Positions 19,586 through 30,056 are shown, counted from the first letter of the stretch. The stretch: DNA of 63,879 nucleotides from Segetimicrobium sp035279545 (GCA_035279545.1 DATEHM010000077.1:1-63879); one strand, 5' to 3'. A program made the numbers and translations. The notes: generated by a model from the letters alone, not told the origin.

Positions 19586-19829
19586 GCCCTTCCACCCCGC
19601 CCTCGTGCCGCGTGCCGCGCAGGCCCCATCCCGGCCCCGTCCACTTGCCCGTCATCCTCCCCGCCCCCGCCGGGCGAGCCCGGGAACGCCCCGAGGCGGC
19701 GGGGAAAGTCAACGACACTCGGTCGCCTTCTGTGGAAGTCGGCGGACAGCGGAACTGATACAGCAGAACCCGTTCCCGGCGGGCAAAAACGCGGATTTTA
19801 TCGTAGTATTCTTTGCCGGAGGGTGTCAA
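19586..19829 (-). promoter_or_regulatory. Promoter and ~200-nt leader of the nuo cluster
   Basis: Just after the yvcK stop, the minus strand reads TTGACA (19829-19824), 18 bases, then TACGAT (19805-19800), a strong sigma70-like promoter. The predicted start near 19793 gives an untranslated leader of about 205 nt before nuoA. The leader holds GC-rich inverted arms (CCCCGCC / GGCGGGG around 19664-19704, with a small inner hairpin). I recognise no riboswitch class, and such arms can arise by chance at this GC content. Confidence 0.6.
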
Positions 19830-19834
19830 GTTTC

Positions 19835-21199
19835 CTACAGCGCCGCGGCGGCCCGCCGGCGTTCCGGCGAGACCGTGGCCAACAACTGCAGGAGCACCGT
19901 CGTGATCTTCCGGGGGTCGTGGCGCACCAGCTCCTCTTCGCTGATCAGGTCCTCCGAGACCGGGCGCAGGCCGAGAGCACGAATCGCATCGACGTCCGGC
20001 TCGACCGGTTCGGCCCCCTGCTGGCCATAGCGGGCCAGCAGGGCTTGGTTGCGGGGTCGGCGGGTGTTGACCAGGACGTAGTCGAAAATGCCCCGCCCTC
20101 CCTGCTCCAGCAGCACCCGGACATGATCGGCGGCGCGAAACCCGCGCGTCTCCCCCTGCTGGGTCATCACGTTGCAGACGTACACTTTGAGGGCGTGGGC
20201 GCGCCGCAGGGCATCGACCACCCCGTCGACCAAGAGATTGGGAATCACGCTGGTGTACAGGCTCCCAGGCCCGAGCACGATGAGGTCCGCTTCCGCGATG
20301 GCGTCCAGGACGTCCAGGAGCGGCGATACCCGCGCGGGTTTGAGGAATACCCGCCGGATCGTTCTGCCGGCGCCGGTGATCGCGGATTCCCCCTCCACGA
20401 TCGTCCCATCGCTCATCTCGGCACAGAGGGTCACGTCCTCCAGCGTCGTCGGCAGGACCCGCCCGCGGATCGCCAGGACCTTGCTGCATTCTTTGAGCGC
20501 GGTCTCGAGATCCCCGGTCACCTGCGACATGCTGGCGATGAAGAGGTTGCCGAAACTATGCCCGTCCAGGTCGCCGCCCTTGAACCGGTGCGTGAACAGC
20601 TGGGTGAGCAGGGGCTCGGCTTCCGCGAGCGCGACGAGACAGTTGCGGATGTCCCCCGGGGGCAGGATCCCCTGCTCGCGGCGCAGCCGGCCCGAGGACC
20701 CGCCGTCGTCGAAGACGGTGACGACGGCGGTGAGGTTCGTGGAGACCTTCTTCAGCCCACGCAGCAGCGTGCTGAGGCCCGTCCCCCCGCCGAGCACCAC
20801 GATCCGCGGCCCCCGCTGCAGCTGGCGCTGCTGCATGATCATGCCCACCAAGCGTGGATCCCCCCGCGGGAGGAAGACCCCCACAACCGCGCCGATCGTC
20901 TCGCGGATCCCGTACACGATGATTCCGATCCCGAGCAGCAGCAGTACGGTGCCGATGACGATCGGGGAAATGATGTGACCCGTCACGATGTACGCCATGT
21001 CGATCGCGCGAATGACGGCCTGCTCGAGCACGTCCAGGAGCTTGAAGTTGACGATGAGCACCGCGCCGACGGTGACGAGAGAGATGCCGAAGGCCATCAG
21101 GGCGATCCAGCGTTTGATCCCGAGCCCGGGCTCCAGCCAGCGGAGTGAAAGCCGGACCCGGTCCAACCCCGGTCGGTTGCGCTTGCCGTTCAGGCTCAT
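19835..21199 (-). CDS. yvcK: YvcK-family protein (CofD-like) with N-terminal membrane anchor
   Basis: YvcK proteins support gluconeogenic growth and cell-wall precursor flow in Bacillus and bind UDP-sugars. About 454 residues. The C-terminal ~320 residues start GPRIVVLGGGTGLSTLLRGLKK and contain FDDGGSSGRLRREQGILPPGD and DLIVLGPGSLYTSVIPNLLV, all family hallmarks. The first ~130 residues are an extra module with two strong membrane helices (~30-55 and ~80-105). The ATG at 21199 overlaps the rapZ stop by 4 bases. The anchored form departs from the soluble Bacillus protein. Confidence 0.93.
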   Translation of the reverse strand: MSLNGKRNRPGLDRVRLSLRWLEPGLGIKRWIALMAFGISLVTVGAVLIVNFKLLDVLEQAVIRAIDMAYIVTGHIISPIVIGTVLLLLGIGIIVYGIRETIGAVVGVFLPRGDPRLVGMIMQQRQLQRGPRIVVLGGGTGLSTLLRGLKKVSTNLTAVVTVFDDGGSSGRLRREQGILPPGDIRNCLVALAEAEPLLTQLFTHRFKGGDLDGHSFGNLFIASMSQVTGDLETALKECSKVLAIRGRVLPTTLEDVTLCAEMSDGTIVEGESAITGAGRTIRRVFLKPARVSPLLDVLDAIAEADLIVLGPGSLYTSVIPNLLVDGVVDALRRAHALKVYVCNVMTQQGETRGFRAADHVRVLLEQGGRGIFDYVLVNTRRPRNQALLARYGQQGAEPVEPDVDAIRALGLRPVSEDLISEEELVRHDPRKITTVLLQLLATVSPERRRAAAAL

Positions 21200-22101
21200 T
21201 CCTTCCTCACGTCGCGGTGCTTGACCCGCACGACGTAGCCCGCTTCGCGCAGGAACCTGGCCAGTTCCTCGCCCACGACCACCGAGCGGTGCCGGCCGCC
21301 GGTGCACCCGATGGCCACCGTCAGGTGGCTCTTCCCCTCCGCCGTAAACTGCGGCAGGAGGTAGGAGAGCAGTTCGTGCAGCCGCCGCTGGAACTCCGCG
21401 GTCTGCGGCGCCCGCAGCACGAACTCGCGAATCTCCGGGCTGCTCCCCGGCAGCGCGCTCAGCGCCTCGACGTAGTAGGGATTTGGCAGGAAGCGTACGT
21501 CGAAGATCAGATCGGAATCGAGGGGAATCCCGTACTTGTAGCCGAAGCTGACCACGGTGACCGTCAACGTCCGGCGGCCGTCGGTGCGGACAAACGTATC
21601 CGCCAGCTCCTGCTTGAGCTCCCTCGCCGTCAGCGTGCTGGTGTTGATGATCCGGTGCGCGAGCTCCTTCAGCGGCTGCAGACGCCGGCGCTCGGCACGG
21701 ATGCCATCGAGCACACTCCCGCCGAGCGGGTGCTTGCGCCGGGTTTCCTCGTAGCGCCGGACCAGGATCTCGTCCGAGGCGTCCAGGAACAGAATCTGAA
21801 ACCGGATGCCGCTCTGTTCCAGGCTCTCCAGCGCCGCCCCGAGTTGATCAAAAAACTCTCCACCCCGGATGTCGCTCACCAACGCGACGTGCCGGATGCG
21901 GCCCTGCGATTCTTTGATCACCTCTGCGAATTTCGGAATGAGCGCGGGGGGGAGGTTGTCGACGCAGAAAAACCCCAGATCCTCAAGCGAATGCGTGGCC
22001 AGCGACTTCCCCGCGCCGCTCAGCCCGGTGACGATGAGGAACTCCATCTCCTCGCCGACCGCGCCGGCGGGGTCGCCCGCGACGGACTGCCGGCTCGCCA
22101 T
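21196..22101 (-). CDS. rapZ: RapZ-family nucleotide-binding protein
   Basis: P-loop protein family; in E. coli RapZ is an RNA adaptor controlling glmS sRNAs, and in Gram-positives YvcJ binds nucleotides. About 301 residues. Walker A GLSGAGKS is followed by a Walker-B-like segment, and the C-terminal domain has VAIGCTGGRHRSVVVGEELA. The ATG at 22101 shares one base with the upstream stop (TGATG). An internal ATG at 22047 gives the standard family start MEFLIVTGLSG, so the first 18 residues may not be translated. It is coupled to yvcK, the usual partner. Confidence 0.94.
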   Translation of the reverse strand: MASRQSVAGDPAGAVGEEMEFLIVTGLSGAGKSLATHSLEDLGFFCVDNLPPALIPKFAEVIKESQGRIRHVALVSDIRGGEFFDQLGAALESLEQSGIRFQILFLDASDEILVRRYEETRRKHPLGGSVLDGIRAERRRLQPLKELAHRIINTSTLTARELKQELADTFVRTDGRRTLTVTVVSFGYKYGIPLDSDLIFDVRFLPNPYYVEALSALPGSSPEIREFVLRAPQTAEFQRRLHELLSYLLPQFTAEGKSHLTVAIGCTGGRHRSVVVGEELARFLREAGYVVRVKHRDVRKE

Positions 22102-22439
22102 CAGTCCGCAACCAGGCGGCTGAGGACGGCGCTGATCACGCTGAGCACGATGGCGCCGATGAGCGCCGCCCAAAAACTCGCCAGCTGCAGGCGGTGCGTC
22201 ACGCCCGCCACCAGGTAGAGCATCGCGGCGTTCACGACCAGCGTGAAAAGGCCGAGGGTCAAAATCGTCAACGGCAGGGTCAGGATCAGCACCACGGGCC
22301 GGATCACCGCGTTGACGATCCCCAGCACCAGCGCCGCCACGACCGCCCCCCCCAAATCCGCAACCCGGACCCCGGGGACGATCAGCGTGGTCAGATAGAG
22401 GGCAATCGCATTAATGATCCACCGGACGATGAATCCCAT
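22101..22439 (-). CDS. Small 4-TM protein, phage-holin superfamily IV-like
   Basis: 112 residues with about four hydrophobic helices. It resembles the widespread chromosomal family labelled phage holin family protein (mycobacterial 4-TMS holin type): short N-terminal RWIINAIALYLTTLIVPGV, then the segment ALVLGIVNAVIRPVVLILTLPLTILTLGLF. Despite the name, no phage genes are near, and members generally have unknown function. It overlaps rapZ by one base and is first in the rapZ-yvcK transcript. Confidence 0.8.
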   Translation of the reverse strand: MGFIVRWIINAIALYLTTLIVPGVRVADLGGAVVAALVLGIVNAVIRPVVLILTLPLTILTLGLFTLVVNAAMLYLVAGVTHRLQLASFWAALIGAIVLSVISAVLSRLVAD

Positions 22440-22453
22440 CGACTTGACTTTTG

Positions 22454-22462
22454 ATTATAGCA
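22454..22462 (-). promoter_or_regulatory. Candidate extended -10 promoter of holin-like/rapZ/yvcK genes
   Basis: On the minus strand TGC-TATAAT (22462-22454) is a perfect -10 hexamer with the TGn extension. No convincing -35 is seen, which extended -10 promoters tolerate. The start would fall within about 10 bases of the ATG at 22439, giving a very short leader. Confidence 0.5.
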
Positions 22463-22516
22463 GGTTGGGTTGACCGGGGATACGGCCGGGCCCAGCGCGC
22501 GCGGCGGCGGCCGGGC

Positions 22517-23416
22517 CTACCCGGAAGACCGGCGAGTGGCCGGAGCGTCCTTCAACCGTTCGCGCAGCAGCGCGGGGATCTCGCTGACCAGCGTGGCGAC
22601 CGCCACCCCCACCGCTTCGAGCGTCCGCATCTTATGCTCGGCGGTCCCCGCGGTCCCCGAGATCACGGCCCCGGCGTGCCCCATCCGTTTGCCGGCGGGG
22701 GCGGTCCGGCCGGCGATGTAGGCGGCGACCGGCTTCTTCACGTGCGCGGCGATGTGCCGCGCGGCGTCTTCCTCTGCCGCGCCGCCGATCTCACCGATCA
22801 GGACGATGGCATGCGTATCCGGGTCGGCGTTGAAGAGTTGGAGGATGTCCACGTAGCTCATCCCGACCACGGGATCGCCGCCCAGGCCCACAGCCGTCGA
22901 CTGGCCGAACCCCGCGTGAGTCAGGCCGGCCACAATCTCGTAGGTGAGCGTCCCACTGCGGGATACGATTCCCACATGACCGGGGGTGAACAGGTGCGTG
23001 GGCATGATCCCCACTCGGCACTGCCCCGGCGTCGTCACCCCAGGCCCGTTGGGGCCGAGCACCCGGACCACCTGTCGGCCGGCGTAGGCGACGACCTCGA
23101 TCGCATCGTGAACCGGCATCCCCTCGGTGATGATCACGACGGGGTTGAGCCGGGAGGCGATCGCTTCCAGCGCCGCGTCGCGGGCGAACCGGGCGGGCAC
23201 AAAGATGGCAGTGGCGTTGGCCCCGGTCGCGCCCACCGCCTCATCCACGGTCTCGAACACCGGCACCCCGTGGACCTTCGTCCCTCCCTTCCCGGGGGTG
23301 ACCCCGGCGACCACCCGCGTCCCCGCTTTGAGCATCAGGTCCGTGTGGAACATCCCCTGGTAGCCGGTGATCCCCTGGACCAGCAGCCGCGTGTCGCGGT
23401 CCACCAGGATCGCCAT
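22517..23416 (-). CDS. sucD: Succinyl-CoA ligase subunit alpha
   Basis: Forms succinyl-CoA from succinate with nucleotide-driven phospho-histidine catalysis. 299 residues. The CoA-binding Rossmann fold begins LVQGITGYQGMFHTDLMLKAG; IVSRSGTLTYE and GGDPVVGMSYVDIL are typical. The active-site histidine is His247 in KRMGHAGAVISG. It follows sucC after 1 base and ends the TCA operon. Confidence 0.97.
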   Translation of the reverse strand: MAILVDRDTRLLVQGITGYQGMFHTDLMLKAGTRVVAGVTPGKGGTKVHGVPVFETVDEAVGATGANATAIFVPARFARDAALEAIASRLNPVVIITEGMPVHDAIEVVAYAGRQVVRVLGPNGPGVTTPGQCRVGIMPTHLFTPGHVGIVSRSGTLTYEIVAGLTHAGFGQSTAVGLGGDPVVGMSYVDILQLFNADPDTHAIVLIGEIGGAAEEDAARHIAAHVKKPVAAYIAGRTAPAGKRMGHAGAVISGTAGTAEHKMRTLEAVGVAVATLVSEIPALLRERLKDAPATRRSSG

Positions 23417-23417
23417 C

Positions 23418-24545
23418 TTACGCCGCCCCGGGGGGGCGAGACGTCGCTCGGGGCAACGCCACCGCCTGCTGGGCCGCCCCGTCCGGATCGAGTCCCGCCG
23501 AGATGCCGGCCGCCTTGAGGATTTGCTGCCCTTCCTCCTCGTTCGTCCCGGTCAGCCTGATGCTCGCCGGAACCTTCGGCGGATCCTGCACGATGCCCTT
23601 CGCCACATCGTCGCAGCGGGTGATCCCGCCGAATACATTAATGAAGAGCGCCCGGATCCCGGGCTTTCGCTGCACGATGCCGATGGCCTTGCGCATCCCT
23701 TCCGCCGTCGCCCCACCCCCGATGTCGAGGAAGTTGGCTGCCCGCCCGCCGAAATGCGCCAGGAGGTCGAGGGTGCTCATGACCAGTCCCGCGCCGTTCC
23801 CGATGACGGCGATGTCCCCCTCCAGTTCAACGTAGGACAACCCATTGGAGCGCGCCTCCCGCTCGAGTGGGGTGAGCTCCTCCGAGGCCGGTCGGTCCGT
23901 GTGCCGATACGCCGCGTTGTCGTCGAGGACGAGCTTGGCGTCGATGCAGAGCAGGGTGGACCCCACAACGGCCAGCGGGTTGATCTCTGCCAGTTCGGCG
24001 TCCTCGGCCCAGTACAACCGATAGAGGCGACCGACGATCGCGGCGAATTCGTCGAGGCGTGGACCGGCAAACCCCAACCGGCGGCCGATCGCGCGGCCCT
24101 GAAATGGCGGACACCCGAGAAACGGATCGATCGCCACGGTCACGATTTTCTCGGGGGTCGTCTTCGCCACGGTTTCGATCTCCACCCCGCCAGCCGCGGA
24201 GGCCACGGCGACCGCCCGCCTGGCGGTGCGATCGGTGACAAAGGCAAGGTAGTATTCTGCGGCGATGTCCGCCGCGGGGGCCACCAGCACCCGGTCCACC
24301 CGCTCTCCGCCGATCGACATCCCAAGGATCGCCCGGGCACGGGCCTCGGCCTCGGTCGGAGTCTTGGCGAGCTGGACGCCCCCCGCCTTCCCGCGGCCCC
24401 CCACGAGCACTTGGGCCTTGATGACCACGGGATAGCGAAGGCTCAGCCCGGCCACCTGCTCTGGGCGCTCGATCACGATCCCGGGCTGGACGGGGAGGTC
24501 GTACCGCGCGAAGACCTCCTTGGCCTGATACTCGTGGAGTTTCAT
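23418..24545 (-). CDS. sucC: Succinyl-CoA ligase subunit beta
   Basis: ATP-grasp subunit of succinyl-CoA synthetase. 375 residues. It starts MKLHEYQAKEVFARYDLPV. Nucleotide binding uses KAQVLVGGRGKAGGVQ, the metal-binding AEINPLAVV is present, and NIFGGITRCD appears as INVFGGITRCDDVA. The Ala/Pro-rich last ~20 residues are unconserved. It lies 22 bp after mdh. Confidence 0.97.
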   Translation of the reverse strand: MKLHEYQAKEVFARYDLPVQPGIVIERPEQVAGLSLRYPVVIKAQVLVGGRGKAGGVQLAKTPTEAEARARAILGMSIGGERVDRVLVAPAADIAAEYYLAFVTDRTARRAVAVASAAGGVEIETVAKTTPEKIVTVAIDPFLGCPPFQGRAIGRRLGFAGPRLDEFAAIVGRLYRLYWAEDAELAEINPLAVVGSTLLCIDAKLVLDDNAAYRHTDRPASEELTPLEREARSNGLSYVELEGDIAVIGNGAGLVMSTLDLLAHFGGRAANFLDIGGGATAEGMRKAIGIVQRKPGIRALFINVFGGITRCDDVAKGIVQDPPKVPASIRLTGTNEEEGQQILKAAGISAGLDPDGAAQQAVALPRATSRPPGAA

Positions 24546-24567
24546 GCGGCTACCCTCTACGCGAAGG

Positions 24568-25506
24568 CTACAGCTTGAGCAGATCTACGTTTTCCCGGAT
24601 GCTGGCGACCGCGGCATCGAACGCCTTGCGCTCGCCGTCGTCCATGGGCGTCTCGAGGATGCGCTCGACCCCCCCCGCCCCGAGCACCGCGGGGACGCCC
24701 ACGTACAGATCACGGACCCCGTACTGGCCCGTCAGGCGGGCGGAGAGAGGGAGGACGCGCTTGCGGTCGAGCAGGATCGCCTCTACCATCTGGGTGATCG
24801 CGGCTCCGGGGGCGAAGAAGGCGCTGCTCGTCTTGAGCAGGCTCACGATCTCCGCCCCACCCCGCCGGGTCCGCTCGACGACCGCGGCGATCCGCTCCGC
24901 CGGCAGGAGACGGCGGAGCGGGATCCCCCCGACCGTGGCCAGGCTCGCCAGCGGGACCATGTGGGTATCGCTGTGTGCCCCGATCACCATCGCCGACACA
25001 TCTTGAACGGAGACCCCGAGCGCCTGTGCGATAAAAGTGCGGAAGCGGGTGCTGTCGAGTGCCCCGCTCTGGCCCAGCACCCGCTCCGCGGGAAACCCAC
25101 TCACCTTGTGGACGAGATACACCATGACGTCCAGGGGGTTGGTCACGACGATCAAGTGCGCGGCGGGGGAGCGTTTGGTCACCTGCTCGGTGACGCCCCG
25201 CACGATCCCGGCGTTCGTGGCGAGAAGGTCTTCACGGCTCATCCCCGGCTTGCGGGCGATCCCGGCGACGATGACGACGACATCCGACTGGGCGGTCTCA
25301 TCGTAGCCGTTGCTGCCGGTCACCCGGAAGTCCACCCCCTCAATGGGGCCCGCCTGAAGGAGGTCCAGCGCCTTCCCCTGCGGCATGTCCTCCACGACGT
25401 CTACCAACACGACGTCGGCCAGCCTGTGCGCGAGGATGCCCTGGGCCGCCGTATGTCCGACGTTGCCCGCCCCGACGATCGTGACCTTCGCGCGCGTTCG
25501 CACCAC
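24568..25506 (-). CDS. mdh: Malate dehydrogenase (LDH-like, NAD-dependent)
   Basis: Oxidises malate to oxaloacetate. 312 residues. The Rossmann motif VTIVGAGNVGHTAA is followed by VLVDVVE, whose Asp favours NAD. GIARKPGMSREDLL carries the malate-specific arginine where lactate dehydrogenases have Gln. The catalytic histidine is in VIGAHSDTHMVPL. The GTG start is preceded by GGAGGGATAGGAG. It lies 15 bp after icd. Confidence 0.96.
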   Translation of the reverse strand: MVRTRAKVTIVGAGNVGHTAAQGILAHRLADVVLVDVVEDMPQGKALDLLQAGPIEGVDFRVTGSNGYDETAQSDVVVIVAGIARKPGMSREDLLATNAGIVRGVTEQVTKRSPAAHLIVVTNPLDVMVYLVHKVSGFPAERVLGQSGALDSTRFRTFIAQALGVSVQDVSAMVIGAHSDTHMVPLASLATVGGIPLRRLLPAERIAAVVERTRRGGAEIVSLLKTSSAFFAPGAAITQMVEAILLDRKRVLPLSARLTGQYGVRDLYVGVPAVLGAGGVERILETPMDDGERKAFDAAVASIRENVDLLKL

Positions 25507-25521
25507 TCCTATCCCTCCAGC

Positions 25522-26766
<1,245 letters not shown>

Positions 26767-26771
26767 GGCGC

Positions 26772-27524
26772 CTAGGTCCCCCGCGGTTCTTTCTTCCCGC
26801 CGAAGAGCCGGAGAAGCGCCCGCCACGGATCGAAGTACTCGTCCGCCATCCGCTCCTTCAGCGGGATGATCGCATTGTCGGTGATGTGGATGTGCTCCGG
26901 GCACACCTCTTCGCAGCACTTCGTGATGTTGCAGAACCCGATCCCGCCCGCGCCCTTGAGCAGGTCGGTGCGGGAGAGGGTATCCTTCGGGTGCATCTCC
27001 AGGGCGGCGATCCGCACCATGAACCGCGGGCCCATGTACCGTTCGAACCCCTCGTGCTCCCGCAGGACGTGACAGACATCCTGACAGAGGAAGCACTCAA
27101 TACACTTGCGGAACTCGAAGAGCCGGTCCACATCCTCGGGGTACATCGTCCACGGCGCGGAATCCTTGGGATCCGGGGTGAACGGCGGGATCCGCTCGTT
27201 CATCCGGTAGTTCCAGGAGACGTTCGTCACCAGGTCCTTGATCAGCGGGAACACCTTGATCGGCCGGACCACGACGGGCTGGGCCCCGAACTCATCGACC
27301 CGGGTCTTGCACATCAGCCGCGGCCGCCCGTTGATTTCGGCGCTGCAAGACCCGCACTTGGCCGCCTTGCAGTTCCACCGGCAGGCCAGCGTGCCGTCCA
27401 AGTGACCTTGGATGTAGTGAATCCCGTCGAGGACCACCATGCCTTCGGTGATCGGCACCATGTAGGTGACGAGATCCCCCCCCTTGGCATCGCCTCGGAA
27501 TACCTGGAACGTCGCATCCGCCAT
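26772..27524 (-). CDS. sdhB: Succinate dehydrogenase iron-sulfur subunit
   Basis: Electron-wire subunit of complex II. About 250 residues. An N-terminal ferredoxin domain carries the [2Fe-2S] cysteines in CRWNCKAAKCGSC and a later RLMC. The C-terminal domain has CIECFLCQDVC and CNITKCCEEVCPEH for the [4Fe-4S] and [3Fe-4S] clusters. The set of cysteines looks complete. The ATG at 27524 gives a canonical length. It lies 47 bp after sdhA and 5 before icd. Confidence 0.96.
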   Translation of the reverse strand: MADATFQVFRGDAKGGDLVTYMVPITEGMVVLDGIHYIQGHLDGTLACRWNCKAAKCGSCSAEINGRPRLMCKTRVDEFGAQPVVVRPIKVFPLIKDLVTNVSWNYRMNERIPPFTPDPKDSAPWTMYPEDVDRLFEFRKCIECFLCQDVCHVLREHEGFERYMGPRFMVRIAALEMHPKDTLSRTDLLKGAGGIGFCNITKCCEEVCPEHIHITDNAIIPLKERMADEYFDPWRALLRLFGGKKEPRGT

Positions 27525-27571
27525 CTGCAACCCCTTGCCCCGTCCTCCGTCCAGTTGGAGCTCCCGCGGCG

Positions 27572-29287
27572 CTAGCCCTTCACCAGGGCGGCGAGCTCCG
27601 CCGGCATCTGCGGCACCGGGCGGGTGGTCACCGTCATCCCACCGCCGTTCTTGCGCACCACGATGTTCTTGGCCCCCCATTCGGGGGTTTGTTCCCCAAA
27701 GTCCAACCGCCAGTGCGCCCCGCGGCTCTCCTTCCGCTCGATCGCCGACCGGAAGATCGCCTCGCACAGCGTGAGCATGAAGCGCACGTCCCGGGTCATA
27801 TGCCACCCAGGGTTGAAGAGCATGGACCCGGTGGCCCGGAGATTCTCGCACCGCCGCTGTAACGCCAGAATCTTCTCAAGGCCCTGGGCGAGTTGCTCGC
27901 CGGTCCGGGCGATCCCGGCGTAGGTCCCCATCACTTCCTGCAGCTCCTCGTGAATGGCAAAGGGATTCTCCTGTCCGCCGCCCTCGAACGGGTGCAGCAT
28001 CAGCTTCCGCTCTTCGTCGACCTGGTGCTCGTCGGCCCGCGGGACGGCACGGAGGCCTTTCGCGTACGCCGCGGCGTGCTCGCCCGCCCGCTTGCCGAAC
28101 ACCAACAGGTCTGAGAGCGAGTTCCCCCCCAGTCGGTTCGCCCCGTGGAGCCCCGCCGCAACCTCGCCGGCGGCGAACAGGCCGGGGACGGTCGTCGCGC
28201 CGGTTCCGGCTTCGACCCGAACCCCCCCCATCACATAGTGGATCGTCGGAGCGACCTCCATCGGGGATTTCGTGATGTCGATATCGGCGAGTTTGAGGAA
28301 CTGCTCGTACATGCTGGGCAGCTTCTTCTTGATGAACTCGGCTCCGCGGTGGCTGATGTCCAGAAACGCCCCCCCGTGGGGGCTTCCCCGCCCCGCCTGC
28401 ACTTCCTTATAAATAGATCGGGCCACGACGTCGCGGCTGCTCAGCTCCATCTTCTTCGGGTCGTAGCGCTCCATGAAGCGCTCGCCGGTGCTGTTCCGGA
28501 GCAGGCCGCCCTCGCCGCGCACCGCCTCGGTGACGAGGATGCCGCGCACCCCCGGGGGCCAGACCATGCCGGTCGGGTGAAACTGCACCATTTCCATGTC
28601 CATCAATTCCGCCCCGGCGTCGTAGGCCATCGCACAGCCGTCCCCCGTGCACTCCCACGAGTTGCTGGTCACGCGGAAGACCTTCCCCCAGCCGCCGGTC
28701 CCCAAGACCACCGCCTTCGCCCGGAACAGCACGAACCGGCCGTCCTCGCGCCGATAGCCGAACGCCCCCGCGATCCGCTCCGCGTCCCGAAGGAGGCGGG
28801 TGATCGTGATCTCCATGTACACCTTGATCCCGCCGTGCACGGCCTTGTCCTGGAGTGTGCGGATCAACTCCAACCCGGTCCGGTCGCCCACGTGGCAGAG
28901 CCGCCGGTACGTATGGGCGCCGAACGGCCGTTGGAGGATCTTTCCCCCCGGGGTCCGGTCGAAGAGTCCGCCCCAGCGCTCCAACTCGTACACGCGCTCG
29001 GGCGCCTCCTTGGCGAAGATTTCCACCATCCGGTAATCGTTGATCATCTGGCCGCCGCGCATGGTGTCCCCAAAGTGGACCTGCCAGTTGTCTTTGGGAT
29101 CCACGTTGCCCAGCGCCGCCGCGATGCCGCCTTCGGCCATGACCGTGTGCGCCTTGCCGAGGAGGGATTTGCAGACGAGGCCGACCGAGAGTCCGGCCTC
29201 CACCGCCGCGATCGACGCGCGCAGACCCGCTCCCCCCGCCCCGATGACCAGGATGTCGTGCTCGAAGGCTTCGTGCCGATCCGCCAC
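27572..29287 (-). CDS. sdhA: Succinate dehydrogenase flavoprotein subunit
   Basis: Catalytic FAD subunit of complex II. 571 residues. The dinucleotide fold is DILVIGAGGAGLRASIAA; His47 in GKAHTVMAEGGIAAALGN is the expected covalent FAD site. Substrate-site text includes VQFHPTGMVWPPG and GEGGLLRNSTGERFMERY, and the capping FAD segment is GLFAAGEVAAGLHGANRLGGNSL. By eye it resembles the mycobacterial Sdh1 group more than E. coli SdhA. Confidence 0.96.
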   Translation of the reverse strand: MADRHEAFEHDILVIGAGGAGLRASIAAVEAGLSVGLVCKSLLGKAHTVMAEGGIAAALGNVDPKDNWQVHFGDTMRGGQMINDYRMVEIFAKEAPERVYELERWGGLFDRTPGGKILQRPFGAHTYRRLCHVGDRTGLELIRTLQDKAVHGGIKVYMEITITRLLRDAERIAGAFGYRREDGRFVLFRAKAVVLGTGGWGKVFRVTSNSWECTGDGCAMAYDAGAELMDMEMVQFHPTGMVWPPGVRGILVTEAVRGEGGLLRNSTGERFMERYDPKKMELSSRDVVARSIYKEVQAGRGSPHGGAFLDISHRGAEFIKKKLPSMYEQFLKLADIDITKSPMEVAPTIHYVMGGVRVEAGTGATTVPGLFAAGEVAAGLHGANRLGGNSLSDLLVFGKRAGEHAAAYAKGLRAVPRADEHQVDEERKLMLHPFEGGGQENPFAIHEELQEVMGTYAGIARTGEQLAQGLEKILALQRRCENLRATGSMLFNPGWHMTRDVRFMLTLCEAIFRSAIERKESRGAHWRLDFGEQTPEWGAKNIVVRKNGGGMTVTTRPVPQMPAELAALVKG

Positions 29288-29327
29288 TCCTCGCCTCCCG
29301 GAAGGCCTCCGCCCAGCCGCTTCGGCC

Positions 29328-30056
29328 CTAGAACAACTTCAGGTCGACGATCATCCCGGCGCCGAGCAGCCGGACGTACACGTCGGCCGCGACCACCGAG
29401 AACAAGCTCGCCCACGCCCATGGCGCGTGCCGGTGGTTCAACGGGGTCACCCACGACCACAGACGGAAGCGCAAACGGCCCCCGGCCGCGCACGAGTAGC
29501 AATCGAGGTTTCCGCCCACCATATGCCGAAACGCATGGCAGCCGAGCGTGTACGCGGAGAGCAGCACGACGTTTGCGAGGAAGACCAGCGACCCCAGGTG
29601 CACGCCGAAGTGCCCGCCAAAGTCGAACGCCCGAACGGCATCGACCCACAGGAAGACGAGAACGATCAGGGCGGCGTAGAGGAGGTACCGGTGCAGATTG
29701 TTCAGGATGAATGGGAACGCCGTCTCGCCCGCGTATCCCCGTCGGGACTCCGCGATCATGCACGCGATCGGGTCGGCGAAGTAGGATCGGTAGTAGGCCT
29801 TGCGGTAATAGTAGCAGGTTGCCCGAAATCCCGCGGGGGCCCAGAGGACCCAGAACGCCGGCGAGATCGGGATGGCTGCGATCGTCACCGGGGGCGAGTA
29901 GAACGGGGAGAGGTAGGGAGCCACGTACCCGTGTCCCTGAAAGGCAACCCAGCCCGCGTAGACGACAAAGCCCGAGAGAATCGTGACGGTGGCTGCGGGC
30001 TGCAACCACCAGGGGAGGGACAGGGCAGACGAACGCGTTGCCGCGTGATCGGCCAT
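29328..30056 (-). CDS. sdhC: Succinate dehydrogenase membrane anchor (Sdh1-type cytochrome b subunit)
   Basis: Single membrane-anchor subunit, 242 residues with about five helices (near 20-40, 60-75, 120-140, 155-175, 215-235). The segment APAGFRATCYYYRKAYYRSYFADP resembles the Sdh1 anchor of mycobacteria (Rv0249c-like), not the SdhC/SdhD pair. Histidines in NNLHRYLLY, GGHFGVHLGS, LGCHAFRHMVGG and PLNHRHAPW are candidate haem or quinone ligands. It is the first gene of the operon, 40 bp before sdhA, and divergent from fumC. Confidence 0.85.
   Translation of the reverse strand: MADHAATRSSALSLPWWLQPAATVTILSGFVVYAGWVAFQGHGYVAPYLSPFYSPPVTIAAIPISPAFWVLWAPAGFRATCYYYRKAYYRSYFADPIACMIAESRRGYAGETAFPFILNNLHRYLLYAALIVLVFLWVDAVRAFDFGGHFGVHLGSLVFLANVVLLSAYTLGCHAFRHMVGGNLDCYSCAAGGRLRFRLWSWVTPLNHRHAPWAWASLFSVVAADVYVRLLGAGMIVDLKLF

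Noticed and set aside
22101..22439. Prophage remnant because of the holin-like protein
   Set aside because: No other phage gene is nearby and this 4-TM family is a common chromosomal protein; it is tightly coupled to rapZ.
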